A stretch of 64,000 nucleotides of DNA from Anthoceros angustus. Taxonomy: Eukaryota > Streptophyta > Anthocerotopsida > Anthocerotales > Anthocerotaceae. The notes under the pieces were generated by a model. That model did not search any database and was not told where the DNA came from. It saw nothing but the letters and a program-made list of their open reading frames with translations. Each line of letters starts with the position of its first letter. Positions within the stretch are counted from its first letter, which is position 1. This document shows, in pieces, positions 55,481 to 64,000 of this stretch. Location of the stretch: the NCBI GenBank assembly GCA_010909165.1, contig VJWM01000283.1:1-64000 (forward strand). The letters are read 5' to 3'. A program made the position numbers and the translations under genes.

Positions 55481-57260
55481 GAGATAGATATTTTTGCATC
55501 GGTTCTTGAGGGCTTTCCTAATGGCTCTCAATGATTTATGCGGGTCTGCGTCCAGTTTGCCATCATTGAAGTGGACATAAAGGCGCTCCCCTTATATCAT
55601 TTGGTATTCTCAGAAGGAACTCCAAACCCTCAGCGGTTCCCAATGTGACAAGTAGAAAGTGCCTTGCCACGAAGAACTACGGTGGCTCCACTCTTTCTTC
55701 CCTTGAAATTTTGAATTGATGTCGATAACTATGATTGTGCAAATTCCTTACGCATCTCGTGTCCTCTTTTACCCATCCCATTGGGCGGACAAAGCTCTGA
55801 AATCGGCCACCTCGAAACCATTTTCACTTGGATTGGGTGTATAAGCACGATGAATCAAACTCATAAGGGTTTCGAGTGACATTGCTTTTTGTGCACGAGA
55901 CTTTTAGAAAAGCATGAGAACATTTGATCAACTGCATCATGCGTGTGCCCGACAAGAAGGAAGCCCACCTTCACCTTATCGAAGACCCGCTTCTCGACAA
56001 GCATACTTAAGTATGCAAACAACAACATATTCTTGTTTTCTCTGGCGGTTGTCCGTTGCAAGTAAAAGCGTCTTGAGAACCATCTCATATGTGAGAATAA
56101 CATCACGGATGATATGAATAGTTAAGTTGGCGTCGTTCGAATATTCGGAAGTTCACAAACACCGGTCTTCATAATGTTGTTGTATACCAAACAACCCACA
56201 ACATGGACCGGATGAGACCATCTGCAAAATCCTTTGGAGGCGGGAAAATGTGGAGCTCCGTCTTGCTTTGGTCCATCCGTCGCCATCGCCATTCCAATGT
56301 ATTTTGGTTGGCCTTTACACTTCAAGCGTGTTTTGCAAGTTTTAGTCGCTCTGCTTGATCGTGCCGATGTTCACGGATCTTTGCTCATGGACCTACACGG
56401 ACAAAGCGGAAATGGATCATGCGCTTTTCACGCGCCTCCATGGACCCACGCGTGCCACGGTCTGCCGTGCTCGTGCATGGACTGGCCGTGCGGCGCGCAA
56501 GACTTGCGCGCGCCAGCGCTGCGCGTCGCGAAATCGCGGCTCACGCATGGTGCGCTGAATCGCGCACCCGTTTATCGCGATTTGGTGCATCACGTGCAGT
56601 GCGGCGCTTGTGCGCGCACTGCCTTTTGCGCGCAGTGCGGTGCACTGGCGGCACAGTTAGCGTCGAGGCGGAGTGCTCATGATTCCATGGAAGTCAAAAG
56701 GAAACTCGGATATGAAATACCTTGTTCTTGTCGTTGCTGGTCATCTCGATGGTCGCTTCAACGCTTCGCATTGGACGATTTTGAAAAACGGCTACACTTT
56801 GGTATCTTCACTTTTGGAAAATGTTTCTTCCATAAGGCATGTAGAGAATGAGAGGCGTTGGTCAAACCATCTTGAAACCTCCCGCTTGTAGTCCCGGAAT
56901 ATCTCCTTTGGTATATGAATCGCAAGTTGAAAATCAAACATTGGGCATTCGCTCACGTTAGCTTGAAAACTTTTCCATCCAAGCAATGCATTCCAACATG
57001 ATCTTCGGGCCAGGCCCCTTGGAACTTCAATTCCGATGACCATGGTGTGTTCGTTAGTACTCTCTGTTTCAAATGTTCATACCTTCGCCATCCAATGCAG
57101 AACACTTTTCTAAAACTTCGTACACAACATTGCAACCTGATGTCTCCTAGGAGAAAATTGAGAACATTGTGACCAGTAGAGTTTGCTTGTTCTACCTCGA
57201 GCAATCCTTGCAAATATATTTCCTGCTGTTCTCGAGGCAATCCCAAGAAGTATATCTCAG
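55480..57260 (-). pseudogene. DUF7869-type protein, frame-broken
   Basis: Read right to left. 57,246-56,953 contains GLPREQQEIYLQGLLEVEQA and CCVRSFRKVFCIGWRRYEHL. 57,043-56,792 has IHIPKEIFRDYKREVSRWF, then LSFST. After a GC-rich interruption, 56,325-56,122 has MAMATDGPKQDGAPHFPASK and RSHPVHVVGCLVYNNIMKTG-like words. 56,106-55,861 has TTARENKNMLLFAYLSMLVE and VFDKVKVGFLLVGHTHDAVD. This order matches plant proteins with the DUF7869 domain (TDG.DQ, ENKN, FLxVGHTHxDxDQxFS). The spaced acidic residues and GHTHD word suggest an RNase H-like nuclease fold, perhaps of transposase origin; this is inference. Multiple shifts. Confidence 0.7.
56395..56690. repeat. GC-rich GCGCGC insert inside the DUF7869 pseudogene
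   Basis: About 300 bp rich in GCGCGC, TGCGCG and GCACGTG-like words interrupts the otherwise AT-balanced pseudogene between its central and C-terminal segments. No terminal inverted repeat or target duplication is obvious. Composition resembles islands at 60,350-60,560, 61,730-62,035 and 62,830-62,915. Confidence 0.6.
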
Positions 57261-57970
57261 CTCTATAAACAAATATGGCCTCTCAAAGATAGGGTTATTC
57301 TTCATTAAAGGGGTTTGGGTCTCAAAGACCAAAAAGACCAAACCGCCAAAATGCATCATCTTTAGCAAAACCACTTTTAGACATGTAATCGAAAGACATT
57401 GACCATGTTATTTTCTCGTGAATACTTACGCTAATGTGGTTTGTCAAGAAGGTTCATGGATTTCACCTTCACAAGGAAGGGATTTCAAGGATTTTTAACA
57501 AAAGTGCTAGGAATCCTAAACACCTCTTCGCAGCGATAGTACTTCCTAGCAGGTGAACAGAGGCAAACCAAACAAAATTAGTCCAAGAAAGTTAAACTAC
57601 GGACGTCCGCGAACCAACAAAAGTAGCAAGCAGTCGAAAGAGCAACCGCGACACGTCCGAATGAGAGAACATTAACCGATAGCCCCGATCATGGCCATCT
57701 CGAGAGGACCAAACTACGACTCTAAAAGTAGCGCTGGACGCGTGCACGTGAGTACACAACCCCGGATCTCCATTGTTAGAGTGAAAACATAGAAGGAATT
57801 GGAACAATGCGCCGGCCGCACATTGGCGCGAGTCACAAAGCTCGCGCCGACGTCCGCGATGGAGACCCCAATCTTGTGGGCGCCCAGATGGAAATGGTGG
57901 AGTGGATGCGACGTCCCAAATGTATATATTGTTTGTCTTTCTAAACATCCGCATAGGTGGAGATAGACAA
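57261..57970. other. No gene recognised
   Basis: May hold the upstream part of the DUF7869 gene on the minus strand, but no homologous words are seen. AT-rich up to 57,580, then mixed. Confidence 0.35.
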
Positions 57971-57977
57971 TGGCATA

Positions 57978-58172
57978 AGAACTCCAAGGTTAAGCACCTG
58001 GTCGGATCAAGACTGGATGGGGTGCTTGACTTTGGTGCGAGAACTCTTAAGCACTCTTGGGTCGGATTAGTACTAGGATTGCTTGTTTTGGCGCTTTGAA
58101 AACTTTGTAACAACTCCATTCAACCTAGAGGCGTAACAATACTAGAGGCGATCAATACTGGATGGAGTGTTG
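57978..58172 (+). pseudogene. Three tandem 5S-rRNA-like fragments
   Basis: Unit 1 (57,978-58,026) begins AGAACTCCAAGGTTAAGCAC, then TGGTCGGATCAAGACTGGAT. Unit 2 (58,040-58,085) has GAACTCTTAAGCACTCTTGG, then GGATTAGTACTAGGATTG. Unit 3 (58,147-58,172) keeps GCGATCAATACTGGATGGAG. These follow the central part of 5S rRNA: AGAACTCCGAAGTTAAGC (box A region), TTGGG, then AGTACTAGGATGGGTGACC (box C). None is a full 120-nt gene and the 5' and 3' stems are missing, so they are derived copies. A TTTGAAAA-TTTGTAA word follows units 2 and 3. A 5S-derived SINE or rDNA spacer capture are both possible. Confidence 0.6.
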
Positions 58173-58179
58173 ATTTTAG

Positions 58180-60345
58180 TGGTTTGAAAATTTGTAAATC
58201 ATCCCTATCTAGGCGTAAAGTCATGAATATTATTTTTGAAAATCATTTGTTGGTTGATGTTATATTCCCACATTCGCTTTGTATACAACATGTAAAACCT
58301 TTTGGCCTTACTCTATGTGCCCCTTCCGATGACTTGCATGGATCTCTTTGATTGGTGCGCCAAATGTCCGCTCATTCGAGTTTGATGCACGATAGATGCA
58401 TAGGCCTTGGTTTCTAGATGAGCTACATTTTCCAAAATTCGACATGTATGATGGTGGTTTCTAATGGCCAACCTTTTGAAGACGATAATGTTTCACAATG
58501 TTTTGCAGAAGCAAGAAAATAAATAGAATAGATGATTTTTCCTTGAGTAATGAAAGCCTTTGATGCTCGAACACAAGCATATAAGAGAGCATCTGGCCAC
58601 CGCGAGCCCTAGTGAGAGCCAGAGTATTCAAGAAAGAGGGCTGGTCGCCCGAAATGGGGGTTTTGACCAAATGGTCGAGTATTTCAGTGAGGCTCAAGGA
58701 GGACCTGCCTATACCCACGATTTACATACCGTGTGGCCTAGGTGTTCAGAGACTAACTATAGCCAAGCTTCGCCAGAGATTTTGAATTTAAGATCGACTT
58801 GCTCCATGTGCCACCCATGGATAGATTAAGGTTGAAAGCGATTTGACTTGACAAGAAGAAATGTAAGCTCAAGAGTTTGATCAAGAACGGTTGAGGAGGC
58901 CTCACCATCCTTTACCTTGTCCACCTCACCGGGGCCCAATCGCATCTGCGGCTTATCTCGACAGGGGCCAGTCGACAGGTATGCCCGCCATTCGGGATTG
59001 CTCAATCACGGGTTTGAAAAGAGAATTGATGTGAGGTGCGGTGGCAAGTGTGCACAACTTGAACGAAAGTGCTTGCCTACACAAGTATTGACGCAACCCT
59101 CCAAACCCGTGTATTGCACCTCTTTGAGTATAAGTGCGCGACGTCGGTGCACTCCAGCTCTTTGGAGCATAAGTGCTACCATCCGCCACTTGGTACAAAG
59201 GTGTGTCCGCATTTGTGACGGTGGGCACATTAGGTCTTCTTGGGCTCGGATGCATGGGCTGGGTTCGCAAATCAGAAAAGGAAATGAGACATGTGCATTG
59301 GATGGTTAGCCAAATGGGGTTCGAGACAAACCCCTATGTCAGAAACAGGTTTATATTCTTCTTTCCCAATTGCAAAGAAACTGCATACAAAGAATGCGAA
59401 GACCATGCTATGTATTTCAATGCCGCAGCCTTCATGGTCCTCTTATTCTCCGGGCGTGATAATGTCTACGCTTCACCGCAATGTTCACCGACGCTTCGTG
59501 AATGGCTCGGCCCGGATAAGCACGCCGTGGTGTTCGTGCCGATCCTCATTCCCCGCATAATTCAGGCAAGACCATCATTCCCGACCTCCATGGAGCGATG
59601 AAGAAACAATTTCCCGCTCCATCTTCAGCCTCATTCCTAATCTCGAATTGGCGTGGTCTCCGTAATCCTTGGCCACATTCTCCCTTCTCCAACGGAGTTG
59701 TATCGATGAGACCTTCCGATGCCTTCCATGCTCGGAGTGGTGTCCATGATTGTCACCTTTCTCCACCTTCCGCGACGATATCACGGGCAGGCAACACCAA
59801 AACATCCATGCGTGATACATTGTCGCCAGGACCGCCCATCTGCCGCTATGGCCTTCCAATCGCCGGACCGGATCGGCAAGAGTAGGTTGGAGAAGGTGTA
59901 TTTTGATAGCTCTTCAAACTTCGGAATAATGTCAAGCAACTCGAGAGGAAGAAGAGCAGATTTTGCGTTGTCCATCTTCGCTTGAACCTTAAAATATCCA
60001 TAGATGATTATGGTGCGTGTTTAACCGCATAGTAGCCGAATGTTAATCATCAACGCTCGCTTGAAATAAAGGCTATAACGGAAACCTAGAGTTAACCTTC
60101 AACTCCAGCTAGTTAACCCGTGGTTAGTGCGTGGTTATCTCTCGGCGACAAGATTGGTGCCCTGAAACAAACAAAGTTGGGTATAAGTGAGCCGGCAGCT
60201 GGCTATGTCCGAGAGGAACTGATTGCGGAGGAAGAGGAGTACGATTAGATCAGCCAACCGCGACAACAAGAGGAAGAGCGCCGCAATCGGCTGTGAGCAA
60301 GAGCGAGAAGCATCCGTGAGTTTCGATGTCGCCAGACGGTCGATT
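58180..60345. other. No gene recognised
   Basis: Several medium frames on both strands (59,173-59,601 plus; 59,975-59,575 minus; 58,718-58,461 minus) show no known domain. 60,020-60,180 contains GTTAACC-type words on both strands (AGAGTTAACC, TAGTTAACCC, GTTTAACCGC), which could be the remains of a small transposon end. Confidence 0.35.
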
Positions 60346-60349
60346 CTAG

Positions 60350-60560
60350 ACGCCGCGATTGTGTGTGCGCCATCTGTGTGCAGCCGTGGAGCGCTATTGC
60401 ACCTTCAGGCGCCCAGAAACCGCACTTGTGGGCGATCTGTGCAGCCACCCTTGCGGCTAGGTTCGGCAGAACCCCGGTGCGCGGCTGTGGCAGCCACCCT
60501 GGTGTGAGCTGTCCGGCAGCACCCTTGCGCGCCGCTTGCTTGTGGCGCTTGTGTCCGCAG
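60350..60560. repeat. GC-rich island with GGCAGCCACCCT repeats
   Basis: Words GTGCAGCCACCCTTGCG and GTGGCAGCCACCCTGGTG, together with GCGC words, recur within 200 bp. Confidence 0.45.
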
Positions 60561-61689
60561 TAACCCTCGGTTTGCTTTTGACATGCAAGATCCGCGTGCT
60601 GAGCCGATGGTCTCAGGGCGGTGAATGGCGCTGCGGTGCAGCTAGAACCGCGATTGAGGAGCATTGGGTGCGGGGAAATTGAGTTTAGTGGCGCTGGGGC
60701 ATGTAGACATTTTTGGTAATTGAGGTTTGTATACTATATAAGAGAACCGTAATAGGTGTTTGTGGCTCCATAATTTGGCTTGTTCCAGAAATCAAAACAC
60801 TTCAACCTTCCTTTGTTCCTTGCTTGGTGCATATTTGTCTCGATTTCTAATGCTTCACGTGTGCACCTTCGGTTGTGACATGTCCATCCCATCGGCAAGT
60901 GTGCAAAACACGCCAACGGTTGAACCTCCACCAGCCCAAACCTCCAAAGCGCAAAGGGCAGTCAATGTCGAGGCACGAGCTTAGAGCGGAGGATTGCGGC
61001 GAGGAGGTGCGGGTGGTGTCATGACCAACCAACATCCGGGCCAGGTGGAAAGTCGACTACCACAAGGAGCATCGGATGGGAAGAGTGGGCCTTCCCAAGG
61101 GCCATCAATGACCTAGGCAAAGCAAGGAGCATCGAGGGTCGATGACATCACATTGTTCGATGATATCGGATTGTGCCAATGGACCACTTTGGAGAATCCT
61201 TTCACTACGGTGAGAAGAATGGCTTGACTGAAATTTGCAATGATCTATCGAGCGAGACTACCGGACAAGGAATGGTGCATCCATGAAGAATGGACTCCAC
61301 CCAAAATTTTGATCCCATTCGCCGGGTGAGCGGTATATGGATGCGTTGAGGACGCGAAGATTGTAGTTGGGTACATTCTATGGGCTTGGAAGTATGAAGT
61401 AGAATTCGAATGAAGCTAATATGCACAATGAAGGAGAAGTTCTTTGTGAAGAATTTAAGCATCGCCTTTTTGCTAGTCTTGAGTGCGGACAAATATTCCA
61501 AGGCGTGAATACTCAAGATCTGCGTGAGTGGAGTGACGCTATGACAAGTGACAAGGTATGTGGACCGGATGATTATAGCTTCCCAAGATTTTTCGATGGC
61601 ACCATGTCGTATCGGGTGCTCGAGATGCACCGTAGCGCAGGCGGCGCCTTTGAGTCACATAGCACCCATTGCGGGCCCTTGTGCGCTTT

Positions 61690-62040
61690 TATGTCGGCCT
61701 GCACAGCACTTGGAGTGCATATAGGGTCATGGCACCCGGTCGCAGCGCGGCGCGCCGCACTCGGGCCATGTGCCCCATGCGCGCGCCAAGTGCGCGCGGT
61801 CCCATTGAGACCCCGATCGCGCCCAGGGTGTGCGCACCGGCCCATTGAGACGGCGCACTTGGGCGCACGGGGTGATCATCCCGGTCAGCGCGCGGCGCGC
61901 CGGGCATGGCACTCATGCGCGCCCAAGTGCGCGCGCCATGGCCACTCAACTGCGCCCTTGGGCGCACTCTCAATGGGCCGCCTGCTTGCGCACAATGGGG
62001 CACCATGCGCGGTGTGCCGGTGCGCGGCTACATGCCCAAG
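61690..62040. repeat. GC-rich island with CGCGCCAAGTGCGCGC units
   Basis: Imperfect, partly palindromic units such as GCGCGCCAAGTGCGCG (61,779), CCCAAGTGCGCGCGCCATGG (61,922) and GGCGCGCCG occur throughout, on a background of much lower GC. Frames in all directions are open because of the composition, and are not taken as genes. Confidence 0.6.
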
Positions 62041-62049
62041 GTAGGATAG

Positions 62050-64000
62050 AGCGTATCGGCGTTCATTTGTTATTTAGATAATAAGTGAGGCGGAGGAGTA
62101 GTTAAGCCGCTAGTTGGTTAGCCACCACGTGGCTCGCGCCGATCATCTCGGATGGGCACTAGGTCACACTAGCGGTGCTTCATGGCGAGCATCAGGACGG
62201 GCTTGCAAATCAGTGGTTGCGGTGGTGGTGAAGGATCAACACAGTCCAGACGCCGACTGGTGGCATTATGTGGATGCGCCATCCGCGCATGGGAAAACGA
62301 TGAGCAGATGCGGCAGAGAGAACCAACGGCTAAGTGCAGCCTTCGGCCTTGGAGAATCAGTTGTTGAAGTCATAGGCGGTGAAGCTCGTAGCTCATCGGA
62401 GTGCTCACGAAAACAACTTGGATTACGCATTCAATCTCGTTGCGAATTGTCAATTACAGCGTGGGAGTGATTGGCGTTTGTAGGCATGAAGCGTTGTTGA
62501 TTTCTATGCACTTTCGCAACTCAAGAATGACACAGACGCGCGTGTATCGATGATCGGGCTTGCCGGAGCTAACTCTCACGACCTTGGGGAATGCAACCTC
62601 GAGGTTGCCAACCGGTCAGAAGAGTTTTCACTCACGGTTGTCGTCGCACTATCACGATGGCCCAGATTGCGGAAGGATGCCGGCTAAAGACCCTGTTTGT
62701 TTTGACTCGACAAAGGCGCCGAAGAAGATCTGAGTTGCCAAGAAGCGCATCGCCCAAGTTTACGGGCTAGGTGTATTTACTTGGACAACCATAAGATGCT
62801 AGTGCGCGATGCGGAAGAAATCGTGGTGCCCCATTGCGGCGGACAAGTGCGGCGCCACGCGGAGGTGCGCGCGCGCAGCAGCTTTCTGGGGCAGCAAGTC
62901 GCGTGGCGGGCCGCCGAGGCTCGCCCAGGTCTGGCAGTCACAAGTCATGCGGGGCATGGAAATAACCCGGTGGGTGCTTATACCGAGCGTCGCCTTAAGC
63001 CGGTCCAGGATGTCTGCGTTAATGTATCTCGGTTGATGTCGGTTAATGGAGATAATGGTTGTCTTTTATTGAGCAGTCTCTTGGCGCTTCTCAAGGAAAT
63101 AGTTCTAGGGTTGATGATGGCGAAGATGGCCGACCAAGCATGTGAAAGCGATCCTCTCCGGGAGGCGATGGAGAGGCAAGGAAAAGGCGATTCGCAACCG
63201 ACCAAAGCACCGCGGCTCACGAATAGGGGCAATTGAGGATTCAATGGAACAAGAAAGCAGAGGTACTTGCGGCCGGTATAGATATCCGGATGGCGATAGT
63301 GGAGAATATGAAGAGCATGAAACCGCAAATGAAGATGTTGAGGACGACGATGTGCACGACAATAAGCGAGTTGAAGCCGATGACAACAGAGAGGATATAC
63401 ATAGCGAGGGGGCTCAAAACGTCGTCTAATGTCCCAAGAATCGCCATGCATTGAGGATGCCAGCAGCTTCTACAAAGTCGGGCGGTAGGGTCAAAGAATC
63501 GGAAGGAGCGAGCCCGTGTACAACCAACCTCAAAGGAGGTAGACGCGGATGTTCACCAAGGACTAAAGGTAAACCAAAGGTGGAAAAGAGGAAAGAGGAA
63601 TGACATTGAGACACCAGACGGGCATCATCGCTAAAGGACAACGAGTGGAGCGAGCGCAAAAGATAAGGACCCGTTACATCAAATTCGAGTCACAGACAAA
63701 AGAGGTGCATTCCATACGGATATGGTTGCCATCACCAAGTTGAGAAGCGCGGACTACATTACTCGTGACGCTCGGATCCAAGAGTGGATGAATCGTGGGG
63801 AAAACATCTTCTCCGGAAATTAAAAGGGACCTGCAAGAGGGAGTACTTCCTCCTATGTATGATCGATCCAAGGAGTGCGCAGCGTGGAGGTCTTTGACAA
63901 AGACAAGTTGAAAAGGCAGCGTACACCATGGGAGTATTGGTGGGAACCACGCTATGCGTTCCAACGCTGCACGCGAAGACCCGGAGAACTCACACTTCCA
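62050..64000. other. No gene recognised; possible plus-strand coding remnants
   Basis: Overlapping plus-strand frames at 62,781-63,429 end in an acidic stretch (YEEHETANEDVEDDDVHDNK). Acidic linkers of this kind occur in transposase-associated DNA-binding proteins, but no DNA-binding or catalytic motif is visible, so no function is given. A GC-rich patch with GCGCGCGCAGC lies at 62,830-62,915. Confidence 0.35.

Noticed and set aside
59575-59975. Minus-strand frames with LPLELLDIIPKFEELSK, faintly like an F-box start
   Set aside because: Only one short hydrophobic pattern fits, no downstream repeats follow, and the frames do not join. Not enough for a call.
61421-62044. 207-residue plus-strand frame
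   Set aside because: Its second half lies in a GCGC-rich island where all frames stay open; the first half matches nothing known.
1-64000. CRISPR arrays, operons, intact tRNA or complete rRNA genes
   Set aside because: Tandem repeats here lack regular unique spacers, gene order is that of eukaryotic transposons, and only partial 5S-like fragments were found.

Overview
The window reads as heterochromatic, transposon-packed nuclear DNA of a streptophyte (a land plant or a charophyte alga). The evidence is Ty1/copia elements primed from initiator-tRNA-Met-type sites, Ty3/gypsy elements including one with a tRNA-Asp-type primer site, a CACTA protein with a DUF4216-like end, a DUF7869-type gene, and one short spliced gene with small GT-AG introns. 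The lineage cannot be fixed further from the sequence alone. No prokaryotic, viral or organellar gene set is present.

Layout. 1-4 kb: an LTR-like repeat, then a minus-strand gypsy remnant (gag-like region, pre-protease linker, start of reverse transcriptase). 4.35-13.87 kb: a nearly complete but frame-broken minus-strand Ty3/gypsy element with 0.7-0.8 kb LTRs. It carries gag with two CCHC knuckles, a DTG protease, a C5-cytosine DNA methyltransferase domain, a YIDD reverse transcriptase, RNase H and integrase. 15-18.1 kb: tandem repeats and a CACTA remnant. 18.94-20.75 kb: a deletion derivative of the methyltransferase element. 20.76-21.67 kb: a gypsy integrase fragment split by a complete copia element (Copia-1, 21.67-27.46 kb, TSD TAAAG). 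27.66-39.70 kb: a truncated copia polymerase gene interrupted by a second copia family (Copia-2) in the unusual form LTR-body-LTR-body-LTR, flanked by an AAAAA duplication. 39.89-40.98 kb: the last six exons of an unrecognised host gene, the only clean cellular gene seen. 41-50 kb: local duplications, a possible solo copia LTR, gag-like coiled-coil remnants, an inverted copy of the first repeat, and CTC-rich DNA without a clear gene. 50.1-54.1 kb: a plus-strand gypsy element with primer site, zinc knuckle, degenerate protease and FLDD reverse transcriptase. 55.5-57.3 kb: a minus-strand DUF7869 pseudogene split by a GC-rich insert. 58.0-58.2 kb: three tandem 5S-rRNA-like fragments. 58.2-64 kb: mostly unassigned, with several GCGC-rich islands.

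How the parts fit. The retroelements are nested and recombined: gypsy cut by Copia-1, copia cut by tandem Copia-2, and the methyltransferase gypsy present as one long copy and one internally deleted copy. Nearly every transposon reading frame is broken by small indels, while the host-gene exons keep frame across five introns. The two Copia-2 bodies differ mainly by indels, so either the elements decayed mostly by indels or the assembly has residual indel errors in repeats. The most notable system is the gypsy element that encodes its own cytosine methyltransferase between protease and reverse transcriptase.
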